Shown piece after piece: positions 36,369-46,218 of a DNA stretch of 64,000 bases. Source of the DNA: Fodinibacter sp963763015 (GTDB lineage Bacteria > Actinomycetota > Actinomycetes > Actinomycetales > Dermatophilaceae); the NCBI GenBank assembly GCA_963763015.1, contig CAVXML010000009.1:248001-312000 (forward strand). Direction: 5' to 3'. The position numbers were made by a program, and so were the translations under genes. The notes under the pieces are model-generated. The model did no database searches, was not told the origin of the DNA, and was given only the letters and a program-made list of their open reading frames with translations. Within the stretch, counting starts at the first letter, position 1. Each line of letters starts with the position of its first letter.

Positions 36369-37513
36369 GCGCGCCCCGGCCGGAGCGTGGGTTCGCCAGC
36401 GAGATGCTCGAGGGCGAGGGGTCCTTCGAGGCGACCGCCCGGGTGGTCGACGCCGGAGGTACCGACGACGACCGGGTGGTGGAGGCCGCGCTGCGCCCGC
36501 GGCGGCTCTCCGAGTTCCCAGGTCAGCCGCGGGTCCGCGACCAGCTCGGGCTCGTCCTCGAGGCGGCGCGACGTCGAGGGAGCCCACCCGACCACGTCCT
36601 GCTCTCGGGCCCACCGGGGCTGGGCAAGACGACCCTGGCGATGATCGTCGCGGCCGAGCTCGACCGGCCGATTCGGGTGACGAGCGGCCCGGCAATCCAG
36701 CACGCCGGCGACCTCGCTGCGGTGCTCTCCTCACTCGACGAGGGTGAGGTGCTCTTCGTCGACGAGATCCACCGCATGAGCCGCGCCGCGGAGGAGATGC
36801 TCTACCTCGCGATGGAGGACTTCCGGGTCGACGTCATCGTGGGCAAGGGCCCCGGTGCGACCGCCATCCCGCTGGAGCTGCCGGCCTTCACCGTCGTCGG
36901 CGCGACGACGCGGGCCGGCCTGCTACCCGCCCCCTTGCGGGACCGGTTCGGCTTCACCGGCCACCTCGACTACTACGAGGTCGCCGACCTCGTGACGATC
37001 CTGCGCCGGTCGGCGCGGCTGCTCGGCGTCGCCGCCGACGAGGCGGGGATCGGCGAGATCGCAGGCCGCTCACGGGGCACGCCCCGGATCGCCAACCGGC
37101 TGCTGCGGCGGGTGCGCGACTGGGCCCAGGTGCACGGCGAGGGGCACGTGGACCACGAGGCGGCCCGTGCGGCACTGGCCCTGTTCGACGTCGACGAGGC
37201 CGGGCTCGACCGCCTCGACCGCGCGGTGCTCCAGGCCCTGTGCGGTCGCTTCGGTGGCGGGCCGGTGGGCCTGTCGACGCTCGCCGTGGCCGTGGGTGAG
37301 GAGGCCGACACGGTCGAGACGGTGGCCGAGCCCTACCTCGTCCGGGAGGGGTACGTCGTGCGGACCCCCAGAGGCCGGGCCGCCGCGGCTCGGGCGTGGC
37401 GCCACCTCGGGCTCACCCCACCTCGCCCCGGCGCCCAGCAGGAGGCGCTTCCCCTCGAGCCGGACCTCGACGCACGTCAGGATCCCGGCACGAGCGGCCG
37501 CTTCACCCCCTGA
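36365..37513 (+). CDS. ruvB: Holliday junction branch migration DNA helicase RuvB
   Basis: A 382-residue AAA+ motor. Walker A is LLSGPPGLGKTTLAMIVA, Walker B LFVDEIHRMSRAAEEMLY, sensor 1 VGATTRAGLLPAPLRDRFG, and RGTPRIANRLLRRVRD lies in the lid. A winged-helix domain follows. GTG 36365 overlaps the ruvA stop. The C-terminus carries an extra Pro/Glu/Asp-rich tail of about 35 residues. It drives branch migration with RuvA. Confidence 0.97.
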   Translation: MSAPRPERGFASEMLEGEGSFEATARVVDAGGTDDDRVVEAALRPRRLSEFPGQPRVRDQLGLVLEAARRRGSPPDHVLLSGPPGLGKTTLAMIVAAELDRPIRVTSGPAIQHAGDLAAVLSSLDEGEVLFVDEIHRMSRAAEEMLYLAMEDFRVDVIVGKGPGATAIPLELPAFTVVGATTRAGLLPAPLRDRFGFTGHLDYYEVADLVTILRRSARLLGVAADEAGIGEIAGRSRGTPRIANRLLRRVRDWAQVHGEGHVDHEAARAALALFDVDEAGLDRLDRAVLQALCGRFGGGPVGLSTLAVAVGEEADTVETVAEPYLVREGYVVRTPRGRAAAARAWRHLGLTPPRPGAQQEALPLEPDLDARQDPGTSGRFTP

Positions 37514-37654
37514 CCCGCGGGCACTCGAGGCGGTCCGGCGTCGTTGGTGCCCCCGGAAGGACTGGCCTAGACTGCACTGTCGGCCCGGCGCGTCCGGGCC
37601 GAACCACTGCCTGCCACGAGCGGGCGACCTGACTCTGAAGGACCTATCTCACCC

Positions 37655-37930
37655 ATGTTCTCCGGTTCCGGCGGCCTCGGCTACCTGCTCATCCTGCTGC
37701 TCCCGTTCCTCCTGCTCGTGTTCCTCATGATCAGCCAGCGGCGGCGGGCCCAGCAGATCCAGGCATTCCAGGCCTCCCTGGCTGTTGGAGAGGACGTCGT
37801 GACCACCTCCGGCCTCTACGGCACGGTCGTCGCCTTGGACGGCCAGGTGGTGACGCTCGACGCCGGGAACGGCATCGCGCTGCGCTTCGACCGGCGGGCC
37901 ATCGGCATGCGCGCCACCGAGGTCGGCTGA
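37655..37930 (+). CDS. yajC: Preprotein translocase subunit YajC
   Basis: A 91-residue membrane protein with one N-terminal helix (LGYLLILLLPFLLLVFLMIS), a basic RRRAQQ segment and the beta-domain GEDVVTTSGLYGTVVALDGQ. It is an accessory of SecDF. It lies two bases before secD. TAGACT around 37568-37573 is a likely -10, giving a leader of about 75 bases. Confidence 0.95.
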   Translation: MFSGSGGLGYLLILLLPFLLLVFLMISQRRRAQQIQAFQASLAVGEDVVTTSGLYGTVVALDGQVVTLDAGNGIALRFDRRAIGMRATEVG

Positions 37931-37932
37931 GC

Positions 37933-39708
37933 ATGTCGGCCCAACAGCAGCGGTCCTACGCGAAGCGAGCACTCACGGCGCTCCTCGTGCTCATCGTCAG
38001 CCTCATCGGCGTCCTCGCCGGTGCCATCTACTGGTCCGACGCCCAGGGGAACCCCAAGCTCGGTCTGGACCTCGAGGGCGGCACCCAGATCATCCTGGAG
38101 CCCCAGACCACCGCCGGCCAGAGCGTCTCCGCCGAGCAGCTCAACCAAGCGCGCGACATCATCGTCCAGCGCGTCGACGCCGGTGGCGTCTCCGGTGCCG
38201 AGGTGACGACCCAGGGTGACCGCAACATCGTCGTGAGCATCCCCGAGATCCCCACGCAGGAGGTCCGCGACGCGATCAGCCGGTCCTCGCAGCTGCAGTT
38301 CCGGCCCGTGCTCGCGGTGGGCTCGGGCGTCCCCCAGCCGACGCCGTCGCCGAGCGGCACGGCCACCGGTTCTCCCGCCCCGTCGCCGTCGGCGTCCCCG
38401 ACCCCGACGACCGCGAGCAGCGCGTCTCCGACGAACAACAGCGCCCTCCCCGAGGCGCTCACCGCGGCGACGCCATCGCCGAGCGGCTCGCCCGCTGCCA
38501 CCCCGTCGCCGAGCCCCAGCCCGTCCGCCGGCGCGGCCGGCCCCACGGAGCCGACCGACCTCGCCTGGCTCACCCCCGAGGTCGGCGCGGCCTACGAGGC
38601 GCTGGACTGCTCGGACCCCGCCGCCCTCGAGGGGCTCGTCGACGACCCCACCAAGCCGCTGGTCACCTGTGACGTCGACGGCACCGCCAAGTTCGTCCTC
38701 GGCCCGGTCGTGGTGTCCGGTGACAAGATCGACGACGCGACCGCGGGCTACCGCACCAACCAGCAGGGGGCGGTGACGAGCGAGGTCGAGATCGCGCTCA
38801 CCCTCGACGGCGAGGGTGCCGACCAGTACGCCGACATCAGCCGCACGATGGTCGGCCTTCCCGAGCCCCAGAACCAGCTCGCCGCGACGCTCGACTCCCG
38901 GGTCATCGTCGCGCCCCGCTTCAACGAGGCGATCCTCGACGGCCGCGCCAGCATCACCGGCGGCTTCACCCTGGAGGAGGCGCGAGGGCTCTCGGACCAG
39001 CTCAAGTTCGGCGCGTTGCCGTTGTCCTTCGAGGAGCAGACGAGCGTCGACATCAGCCCCACCCTGGGCAGCGAGCAGCTCCGCTACGGACTCATCGCCG
39101 GCCTCATCGGTCTCGTCCTCGTCGTGGTCTACTCCCTGATCCAGTACCGGGTGCTGGGACTCGTCACCGTGGCGTCGATCCTGGTCGCAGCGCTGCTGAC
39201 CTTCCTCGCCATCACGATCCTCGGCTGGTCGCACAACTACCGCCTCGACATGGCAGGCGTCACCGGCCTCATCGTCGCGATCGGCTTCACGGCCGACTCG
39301 TTCATCGTCTACTTCGAGCGCATCCGCGACGAGCTTCGCGACGGTCGCTCCCTGGCGGCCGCGGTGGAGACGGGCTGGAACCGCGCCAAGCGCACCATCC
39401 TCATCGCGGACGGGGTCAACTTCCTCGCGGCCCTCGTCCTGTTCGCGCTGGCCAGCTCGAGTGTTCGCGGGTTCGCGTTCACCCTGGGGCTGACGACGCT
39501 CATCGACCTGCTCATCGTCTTCTGGTTCACGCACCCGGTGGTCTCGCTCCTCGCCCGCCGCCCGTTCTTCCGTGACGGGCACCCGTGGTCGGGTCTGGAC
39601 CCCCGGCGGCTGGTCACCACCGGCGCGCCGCGGTACGCCGGTCGCGGCCGCTTCACCTCACCCGCTCCCGCACCCGTCTCCGCCACGACCGAGGGAGGTG
39701 TGGCATGA
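37933..39708 (+). CDS. secD: Protein translocase subunit SecD
   Basis: A 591-residue membrane protein. After the first helix (LLVLIVSLIGVLAGAIYWS) comes the family motif PKLGLDLEGGTQIIL, and a P1 periplasmic domain. Five C-terminal helices include YRLDMAGVTGLIVAIGFTAD and SFIVYFERIRDELRDGRS. With SecF it uses the proton gradient to finish export. Residues about 134-207 form a long Pro/Ser/Thr/Ala repeat of PSPS type inserted in the external domain, absent from Escherichia coli SecD but seen in some actinobacteria (recalled). Its stop overlaps the secF start. Confidence 0.96.
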   Translation: MSAQQQRSYAKRALTALLVLIVSLIGVLAGAIYWSDAQGNPKLGLDLEGGTQIILEPQTTAGQSVSAEQLNQARDIIVQRVDAGGVSGAEVTTQGDRNIVVSIPEIPTQEVRDAISRSSQLQFRPVLAVGSGVPQPTPSPSGTATGSPAPSPSASPTPTTASSASPTNNSALPEALTAATPSPSGSPAATPSPSPSPSAGAAGPTEPTDLAWLTPEVGAAYEALDCSDPAALEGLVDDPTKPLVTCDVDGTAKFVLGPVVVSGDKIDDATAGYRTNQQGAVTSEVEIALTLDGEGADQYADISRTMVGLPEPQNQLAATLDSRVIVAPRFNEAILDGRASITGGFTLEEARGLSDQLKFGALPLSFEEQTSVDISPTLGSEQLRYGLIAGLIGLVLVVVYSLIQYRVLGLVTVASILVAALLTFLAITILGWSHNYRLDMAGVTGLIVAIGFTADSFIVYFERIRDELRDGRSLAAAVETGWNRAKRTILIADGVNFLAALVLFALASSSVRGFAFTLGLTTLIDLLIVFWFTHPVVSLLARRPFFRDGHPWSGLDPRRLVTTGAPRYAGRGRFTSPAPAPVSATTEGGVA

Positions 39709-40883
39709 ACCTCAACCTCGCCACCCTGGGAAACGACCTCTACACGGGCCGCCGGTCGGTCCCGGTCGTCGCCAAGCGCCGCCGGTTCTACCTCGCCTCA
39801 CTCGTCGTCATGGCGATCGCCGTCCTGGGGCTGGTGACCCAGGGCCTGAACCTCGGCCTGGAGTTCCGGGGTGGGTCGGAGTTCCGCGTGGCCACCGCGG
39901 GAGCGCCGGACGACTACGAGCAGGTCGCTCGCGACGCCATCGGCGGCGGTGAGGACCGTGACGTCAACGTGACGCTCGTGGGCAACGACACCGTCCGGGT
40001 CCAGACCGAGCGGCTCTCCGATGACGAGAGCCAAGGCGTCCGCACCGACCTTGCCGAGGCCTTCGAGGTCCCCGAGCAGGACGTCAGCGCGACCTTCATC
40101 GGTCCGTCGTGGGGGGCCTCGGTGAGCCAGCAGGCACTGCGGGCACTGGTGATCTTCCTGCTCGCCGTGGCACTGGTCATGACGGTGTACTTCCGCAACT
40201 GGAAGATGGCAGCCGCGGCGCTCATCGCCCTGGCCCACGACATGATCATCACCGTCGGGATCTACTCCCTGAGCGGTTTCGAGGTGTCACCCGCCTCGAT
40301 GATCGGCTTCCTCACCGTGCTGGGGTACAGCCTGTACGACACGGTCGTCGTGTTCGACAAGGTGCGCGAGAACACGAGCGAGGCCTTCGCCAACGGGCGC
40401 CTCACGTACGCCCAGGCGGCGAACCTCGCCGTCAACCAGACGATGGTGCGCTCGATCAACACGACGGTCATCGGGCTCCTGCCGATCGCCGCGGTGCTCG
40501 CGGTGGGAGCCGTGTGGCTCGGGCCGGGCGTGCTGCTCGACCTCTCGCTGGTGCTGTTCATCGGCATCCTGGTCGGTGCCTACTCGTCGATCTTCATCGC
40601 GACCCCGCTGCTGGTCTCGCTCCGGCGCAACGACCCGGCCGTCCTCGAGCTGGACAAGAGGGCCGCACGGCACCAGGCACGCCGGGCCAAGGACGAGGCG
40701 GCCCGCGGGCCCGACGCCGAGGCACCTCACGACGGGGCGGGCGAGCCAGTGTCCGTCGGCGGGTCCGGGGCGCCGGTCGTGACCGAGGGCGAGGCTGCGA
40801 CGATCACCGGTCGAGCGGTTCACAAGTACGCTCAGACCGGGCCTCGCAACCAGCCACGGCGGACGCCCAAGTCCCAGCGCTGA
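39705..40883 (+). CDS. secF: Protein translocase subunit SecF
   Basis: A 392-residue SecF. ATG 39705 overlaps the secD stop and has GAGGGAGG upstream. The first helix is YLASLVVMAIAVLGLVTQGL, followed by LGLEFRGGSEFRV. Late helices include MIITVGIYSLSGFEVSPASM and YSLYDTVVVFDKVRENTSEA, the conserved SecF signature. The C-terminal 80 residues are cytosolic, charged and low-complexity. It completes the yajC-secD-secF operon. Confidence 0.96.
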   Translation: MNLNLATLGNDLYTGRRSVPVVAKRRRFYLASLVVMAIAVLGLVTQGLNLGLEFRGGSEFRVATAGAPDDYEQVARDAIGGGEDRDVNVTLVGNDTVRVQTERLSDDESQGVRTDLAEAFEVPEQDVSATFIGPSWGASVSQQALRALVIFLLAVALVMTVYFRNWKMAAAALIALAHDMIITVGIYSLSGFEVSPASMIGFLTVLGYSLYDTVVVFDKVRENTSEAFANGRLTYAQAANLAVNQTMVRSINTTVIGLLPIAAVLAVGAVWLGPGVLLDLSLVLFIGILVGAYSSIFIATPLLVSLRRNDPAVLELDKRAARHQARRAKDEAARGPDAEAPHDGAGEPVSVGGSGAPVVTEGEAATITGRAVHKYAQTGPRNQPRRTPKSQR

Positions 40884-40931
40884 CGGGGTCGGGCGGCACG
40901 GCCGCCCCCGGCCGGCGACTACACTCCCGGC

Positions 40932-43265
40932 ATGGCGGAGGACACCACGACGGCCGCGACCGGGACACCGGCTCCCGGCGTGTCCTCCCGTGCGCGGGCC
41001 CGGGCCGCCCTGGCTCTCGTGGGGCGCAACCGCGCGCCCGAGAACCCGGTCCTCGAGCCCCTGCTCCAGGTGGTCCGCAGCACCCATCCCAAGGCCGACC
41101 TCGGGCTCGTCGAGCGGGCGTACAGCGTGGCCGAGCGAGCGCACGAGGGCCAGAAGCGCCGCTCGGGCGACGACTACATCACCCACCCGCTGGCGGTGAC
41201 CACGATCCTGGCCGAGCTCGGCATGACGCCCACGACGCTGGCCGCCGCACTGCTCCATGACACGGTGGAGGACACGGCGTACAGCCTGGAGGCGCTGCGC
41301 CGCGACTTCGGAGACGAGATCGCGATGCTCGTCGACGGGGTGACCAAGCTCGACAAGGTCACCTACGGCCAGGCGGCGCAGGCCGAGACGGTCCGCAAGA
41401 TGGTCGTGGCGATGGCGCGCGACATTCGGGTGCTCGTCATCAAGCTCGCCGACCGGCTCCACAACGCGCGCACCTGGCGCTACGTCTCACAGGAGAGCGC
41501 GCAGCGCAAGGCCCGGGAGACCCTCGAGATCTACGCACCCCTGGCGCACCGCCTGGGAATGAACACGATCAAGTGGGAGCTCGAGGACCTCTCGTTCCAG
41601 GCGCTCTACCCCAAGGTGTACGACGAGATCGTGCGGCTCGTCGCCGAGCGTGCGCCGGCTCGCGAGGAGTACCTCGCAGGCGTCCGCGAGGAGGTGGGCG
41701 CCGACCTGCGCGCCGCCAAGATCAAGGCGACGGTGACCGGGCGGCCCAAGCACTACTACTCCGTCTACCAGAAGATGATCGTCGGTGGCCGGGACTTCGA
41801 GCAGATCTACGACCTCGTCGCGGTCCGTGTCCTCGTGGAGACCGTGCGCGACTGCTACGCGGCGCTGGGGGCCCTGCACGCGCGGTGGAACCCGGTGCCG
41901 GGGCGGTTCAAGGACTACATCGCGATGCCGAAGTTCAACATGTACCAGTCCCTGCACACGACGGTGATCGGGCCGGGGGGCAAGCCCGTCGAGATCCAGA
42001 TCCGCACCCACACCATGCACCGCCGCGCGGAGTACGGCGTGGCCGCGCACTGGAAGTACAAGGAGGACCCCTCGGCCAAGACCGGTGCCGAGGGCGGTGT
42101 GCACCTGCGCGACGGGGGAACCGACCCGGTCAACGACATGGCGTGGCTCCGCCAGCTCCTCGACTGGCAGAAGGAGACCTCCGACCCCGGGGAGTTCCTC
42201 GAGTCGCTGCGCTTCGAGATCAACGCCAGCGAGGTCTACGTCTTCACGCCGAAGGGGCAGCTCGTCGGACTCCCGGCCGGGTCCACGCCGGTCGACTTCG
42301 CGTACGCCGTGCACACCGAGGTGGGGCACCACTGCATCGGCGCACGGGTCAACGGACGGCTGGTGCCCCTGGAGAGCCGGCTCGACAACGGCGACGTCGT
42401 CGAGGTGCTCACCTCCAAGGCCGACTCCGCGGGCCCCTCGCGGGACTGGCTCTCCTTCGTCCGGTCGGCGCGAGCCCGCAACAAGATCCGGCACTGGTTC
42501 ACCAAGGAGCGCCGGGAGGAGATGATCGACCTCGGCAAGGACTCCCTCGCGAAGGTGATGCGCAAGCAGGGGCTGCCCCTCCAGCGGCTCACCTCGCTCG
42601 AGTCCCTCACCGGGATCGCCGAGGAGCTGCGCCTCGGCGGCATCGACAGCCTCTACGCCGCGATCGGTGAGGGCAACGTCTCACCCCAGCACGTGGTGTC
42701 CCGGCTCGTCGCCAACGTCGGCGGGGAGGAGGGAGCCAGCGAGGACATCGCCGAGGCCGCCGTCCCGGTAGCGGCGCGGCCCAGCCCGCGCCGCTCCGGC
42801 GACCCGGGTGTCGTCGTCAAGGGGATGTCGGACGTCTGGGTCAAGCTCGCCCGCTGCTGCACGCCCGTACCGGGCGACGACATCCTCGGGTTCGTCACCC
42901 GCGGCAACGGCGTCTCGGTCCACCGCAAGGACTGCACCAACGCCGACTCCCTGCTCTCGCAGCCCGAGAAGATCATCGAGGTGGAGTGGGCACCGACGGC
43001 GAGCAGCATGTTCCTCGTCCAGCTCCAGGTCGAGGCGCTCGACCGGTCGCGCCTGCTCTCCGACGTCACGCGGGTCATCTCCGACCACGGGGTCAACATC
43101 CTGTCGGCGGCCGTCACGACCTCCCGCGACCGCGTGGCCAAGCTGCACTTCACGTTCGAGATGGGCGACCCGGGACACCTCGGCCACGTCGTCCGTGCGG
43201 TCCAGCGCGTGGACGGCGTGTTCGACGCCCACCGGGTCACCGGCGAGCGGCGCACCGAGAGCTGA
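40932..43265 (+). CDS. relA: Bifunctional (p)ppGpp synthetase/hydrolase RelA
   Basis: A 777-residue RSH protein. The hydrolase HD domain has HPLAVTTILAELG (His 85) and LLHDTVEDT (His 109-Asp 110). The synthetase domain has GRPKHYYSVYQKMIVGGRDF and YDLVAVRVLVETVRDCY. The TGS domain begins at VYVFTPKGQLVGLPAGSTPV. A zinc-finger/ACT region closes the protein, with CCTPVPGDDILGFVTRG and VQLQVEALDRSRLLSDVTR. Both active sites look complete. It makes and destroys (p)ppGpp in the stringent response. TACACT (40920-40925) six bases before ATG 40932 suggests a leaderless mRNA. Confidence 0.97.
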   Translation: MAEDTTTAATGTPAPGVSSRARARAALALVGRNRAPENPVLEPLLQVVRSTHPKADLGLVERAYSVAERAHEGQKRRSGDDYITHPLAVTTILAELGMTPTTLAAALLHDTVEDTAYSLEALRRDFGDEIAMLVDGVTKLDKVTYGQAAQAETVRKMVVAMARDIRVLVIKLADRLHNARTWRYVSQESAQRKARETLEIYAPLAHRLGMNTIKWELEDLSFQALYPKVYDEIVRLVAERAPAREEYLAGVREEVGADLRAAKIKATVTGRPKHYYSVYQKMIVGGRDFEQIYDLVAVRVLVETVRDCYAALGALHARWNPVPGRFKDYIAMPKFNMYQSLHTTVIGPGGKPVEIQIRTHTMHRRAEYGVAAHWKYKEDPSAKTGAEGGVHLRDGGTDPVNDMAWLRQLLDWQKETSDPGEFLESLRFEINASEVYVFTPKGQLVGLPAGSTPVDFAYAVHTEVGHHCIGARVNGRLVPLESRLDNGDVVEVLTSKADSAGPSRDWLSFVRSARARNKIRHWFTKERREEMIDLGKDSLAKVMRKQGLPLQRLTSLESLTGIAEELRLGGIDSLYAAIGEGNVSPQHVVSRLVANVGGEEGASEDIAEAAVPVAARPSPRRSGDPGVVVKGMSDVWVKLARCCTPVPGDDILGFVTRGNGVSVHRKDCTNADSLLSQPEKIIEVEWAPTASSMFLVQLQVEALDRSRLLSDVTRVISDHGVNILSAAVTTSRDRVAKLHFTFEMGDPGHLGHVVRAVQRVDGVFDAHRVTGERRTES

Positions 43266-43295
43266 CCGTCAACCCCGGCCGTGGCCGTCGGCCCG

Positions 43296-44654
43296 TCAGC
43301 CGCCGAACTCGTCGAGGCCGGCGCGAGCCTGGGCCAGCCACTCCCGCTGGGCCGTGAGCCGCTCGCGGGCCGCCTCCGCGGCCGCGTCGTCGCCCGCCGC
43401 CTCCGCCCGGGCGACCTCGTCCTCGACGGCGGCGACCGATGCCTCGAGCTGGTCGACCATCGACCGGGCCCGGGCGGCCACCTCGGGGTTGGAGCGGCGC
43501 CACCGCTGCTCGTCCGCCTCACGGACCGCGGCCTCGACCCGGCGCATCCGCTTCTCGACCCGCTCGAGGTCGCCACGAGGCACCTTCCCTGCGGTCTCCC
43601 ACCGGTCCTGGATGCCGCGCAGCGCCGCCTTCGCCGCCTCCACGTCGGTGACGGGCAGCAGCGCCTCGGCCTCGGTCAGGAGCTCCTCCTTGCGGGCCAG
43701 GTTGCCCCGGAACTCCTCGTCCTCGGCGGCCGCCACCTGGTCCTTGGCGGCGAAGAACGCGTCCTGCGCGCTGCGGAACCGCTCCCACAGGGCGTCGTCC
43801 TCCGCACGGGAGGCCCGCCCCGCCGCGCGCCACCGGTCCATCAGCTGCTTGAAGGCTCTCGCGGTGGGTGCCCAGTCGGTGCTCGTCGCGAGCTGTTCGG
43901 CCTCGCGCACCAGGGCCTCCTTGGCCGTGCGGGCCTCGGCTCGGCTGGACTCGAGGTCCGCGAACCACGCCCGCCGGGCCTTGTCGAAGGAGTTACGGGC
44001 GTGGCTGAACCGCTGCCACAGGGCGGTCTCGGTGGTCTTGTCCAGCTTCGGACCCGTCCGCTGGTGCTGCTTCCACTCCTCGAGCAGCGTGCGCATGCGC
44101 TCCCCACTCGTCTTCCACTGAGTCGAGCCCGGAGGCTGTGCGGCGATCCTCTCCGCCTCGGCGACCAGCGCCTCACGCTGCTCGGCGGCCCGTGCCCGGG
44201 CAGCGGCCCGGTGCTCCGCCTCCGCGGCGCGCTTCGCCGCCAAGCCGGCCTCGACCCGGTCCACCGTCGCCAGCAGGGCAGGGACGTCCCCCACCACACC
44301 GGTCGAGGCGACGTGCTCCCTGAGGGTGGCCAGGCCGTCACTGACCTCCTTCGCCGACACGTCGGGGTTCGCGAGGCGCGCCTCGAGGAGCTCCGCGGAT
44401 GCCGCCAGCTCGTCGTACTTGCGCGCGAAGTACTGGAGCGCCTCGTCCGGTGTGGCCCCGGGGTACGACCCGACCTCGCGCTCCTCGTCGCCCACCCTGA
44501 CGAACACCCGGCCCTCGTCGTCGACCCGCCCGAAGCGCGCCGACTCCGAGTGCCTGACCGGTGCCGGTGCGGCGGCGGGGCGAGCCTGCATCCGCGACGC
44601 GAGGGCGGCCGGGGAGGGGATCGCCGGGCGGGGAGTGGGCTTGTCGTCGGACAC
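43296..44654 (-). CDS. DUF349 domain-containing protein
   Basis: A 452-residue, highly charged helical protein. At least three DUF349 repeats of about 70 residues are visible, each with a Trp-rich core: TLLEEWKQHQRTGPKLDKTT, KQLMDRWRAAGRASRAEDDA and RGIQDRWETAGKVPRGDLER, with ALWERFRSAQDAFFAAKDQV between. The N-terminus has a Pro/Ala-rich tail and a short beta segment. Family function is unknown. It is convergent with relA and lies just downstream of the cyclophilin gene (two-base gap). Confidence 0.9.
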   Translation of the reverse strand: MSDDKPTPRPAIPSPAALASRMQARPAAAPAPVRHSESARFGRVDDEGRVFVRVGDEEREVGSYPGATPDEALQYFARKYDELAASAELLEARLANPDVSAKEVSDGLATLREHVASTGVVGDVPALLATVDRVEAGLAAKRAAEAEHRAAARARAAEQREALVAEAERIAAQPPGSTQWKTSGERMRTLLEEWKQHQRTGPKLDKTTETALWQRFSHARNSFDKARRAWFADLESSRAEARTAKEALVREAEQLATSTDWAPTARAFKQLMDRWRAAGRASRAEDDALWERFRSAQDAFFAAKDQVAAAEDEEFRGNLARKEELLTEAEALLPVTDVEAAKAALRGIQDRWETAGKVPRGDLERVEKRMRRVEAAVREADEQRWRRSNPEVAARARSMVDQLEASVAAVEDEVARAEAAGDDAAAEAARERLTAQREWLAQARAGLDEFGG

Positions 44655-44656
44655 GG

Positions 44657-45445
44657 TCAGGCCTTCTTCTCGGTGACAGCAACGCGGAGGATGCTGATCG
44701 GTGCGGCGGGGATGCCGTCATCGGTGCTGCCCCCGGCCGCGACGCCGCCGGCGGCGATCCTGTCGACAATATCCAACCCGGAGGTGACCGTGCCGAACAC
44801 GGTGTAGCCGTCAGGGTCGGGCAGGGTCGAGTCGCCGTGAACGAGGAAGAACTGGCCACCGTTGCCCTTCTCGGGGTCCGCGGTCCGTGCCATGGCCACG
44901 GTGCCGCGGGGGTACTTCCCGTCGGCCGGGGCGTTCTCCACCCCGAAGCCGTACCCGGGGTCGCCCGAGCCGGTTCCGGTCGGGTCCCCGCACTGCAGCA
45001 CCTTGAGCGTCTCCGACGTCGTGAGGCGGTGGCACGGGGAGTTGAGCCAGTAGTTCTGCTGGGCCAGCTGCACGAACGAGGCAACCGCCTGCGGTGCCTT
45101 CTCGCCGTCGAGGGTGAGCTCGATGTCGCCGCAGTTGGTCGTCAGGGTCGCGACGTAGGTCTTCCCGGCGGCCGTGGCCTTGTCCGGGAGGGTGAGCTCG
45201 GCGGCGGTGCCGGGTGCCGTCGGCGGGATGTCGCACCCCGCGGACGTCGTGCTGGGCGACGTGGCCGGCTCGTCGGGGGAGAACACCGTGCCGAGGACCG
45301 CGAGGAGGCCCACGACGGCCACGACGGTCGCCACGATGGCTGCGACGCGCAGGCGCCGGGAGCGGTCGGCCTCTCGCCGGGCGATCGCGGCCTGCTGGCG
45401 CGCGTAGCGACGACGCGCCCTCGCCCGCTCCTGCTCCTTGGTCAC
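44657..45445 (-). CDS. Membrane-anchored peptidyl-prolyl cis-trans isomerase (cyclophilin)
   Basis: A 262-residue protein. A basic N-terminus (QERARARRRYARQQAAIARR) precedes one membrane helix (AAIVATVVAVVGLLAVLGTV) and an extracytoplasmic cyclophilin domain: TTNCGDIELTLDGEKAPQAV, FVQLAQQNYWLNSPCHRLT, GNGGQFFLVHGDSTL and VFGTVTSGLDIVDRIAAGG. It speeds proline isomerisation of exported proteins. The relA - cyclophilin - glyoxalase-like - hisS order matches Rv2583c-Rv2580c. Confidence 0.93.
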   Translation of the reverse strand: MTKEQERARARRRYARQQAAIARREADRSRRLRVAAIVATVVAVVGLLAVLGTVFSPDEPATSPSTTSAGCDIPPTAPGTAAELTLPDKATAAGKTYVATLTTNCGDIELTLDGEKAPQAVASFVQLAQQNYWLNSPCHRLTTSETLKVLQCGDPTGTGSGDPGYGFGVENAPADGKYPRGTVAMARTADPEKGNGGQFFLVHGDSTLPDPDGYTVFGTVTSGLDIVDRIAAGGVAAGGSTDDGIPAAPISILRVAVTEKKA

Positions 45446-45516
45446 CCGGGGTCCCTTCGACGTGGCGGCAACGGCGGCCCCATCCTAGGCAGGGCCCCGA
45501 CGGCTACGCTCCCACC

Positions 45517-46218
45517 GTGCTCGCCGTCGCCTTCCCCGCTGCCGCGTTCGACACCAACTGCTACGTCCTGGCTGCCGCCCCGGGCGAGGAGTGCCTGGTC
45601 GTCGACCCGGGCATCGGCGTGGAGGGGACCCTGCGGGACGTTCTCACCGAGCACCGGCTGCGGCCCGCCGCGGTGCTCCTCACTCATGGGCACCTCGACC
45701 ACGTCTACTCGGTGACGCCGGTGTGCGCAGGCGTCACCGCTGCGTACGTCCACACCGACGACCGGTACCGGCTGCGCGACCCGGTCGCCGGCCTGGCGCC
45801 GGGGACGCTCGCGATGCTGGAGCAGCAGTTCGGGCGGCGCGCCACGTGGCGCGAGCCGGAGCGGGTCGTCGAGGTGTCGGACCGTCAGGTGGTGTCCGTC
45901 GCCGGCCTCCAGGTCGAGGTCCTCCACGCGCCCGGGCACACCGAGGGGTCCGCCATGTTCGGCCTCGACGTGGTGCCCGACGGACTGCCGGAGGACGAGG
46001 ATCTCGACCGCACCATGGTCAGCGGCGACGTGCTGTTCGCGGGCTCCATCGGGCGCACCGACCTGCCCGGCGGTGACGACGCCGCGATGCAACGGTCACT
46101 ACGCGACGTGGTGCTACCCCTGCCCGACTCCACGCTGGTGCTCACCGGTCACGGGCCGGCGACGACGATGCGCCGTGAGCGGCACTCCAACCCGTTCCTG
46201 CGAGGATTGACGGCGTGA
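45517..46218 (+). CDS. MBL-fold hydrolase (glyoxalase II-like)
   Basis: A 233-residue metallo-beta-lactamase-fold enzyme. FDTNCYVLAAAPGEECLVVD opens the fold, THGHLDHVYSV is the metal motif (HxHxDH), HAPGHTEGSAMF and SGDVLFAGSIGRTDLPGG supply further ligands, and LTGHGPATTM is the last histidine. It corresponds to Rv2581c beside hisS. Thioester hydrolysis is the family role; the true substrate is unknown. TACGCT is six bases before GTG 45517, so it is probably leaderless. The stop overlaps the hisS start. Confidence 0.9.
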   Translation: MLAVAFPAAAFDTNCYVLAAAPGEECLVVDPGIGVEGTLRDVLTEHRLRPAAVLLTHGHLDHVYSVTPVCAGVTAAYVHTDDRYRLRDPVAGLAPGTLAMLEQQFGRRATWREPERVVEVSDRQVVSVAGLQVEVLHAPGHTEGSAMFGLDVVPDGLPEDEDLDRTMVSGDVLFAGSIGRTDLPGGDDAAMQRSLRDVVLPLPDSTLVLTGHGPATTMRRERHSNPFLRGLTA

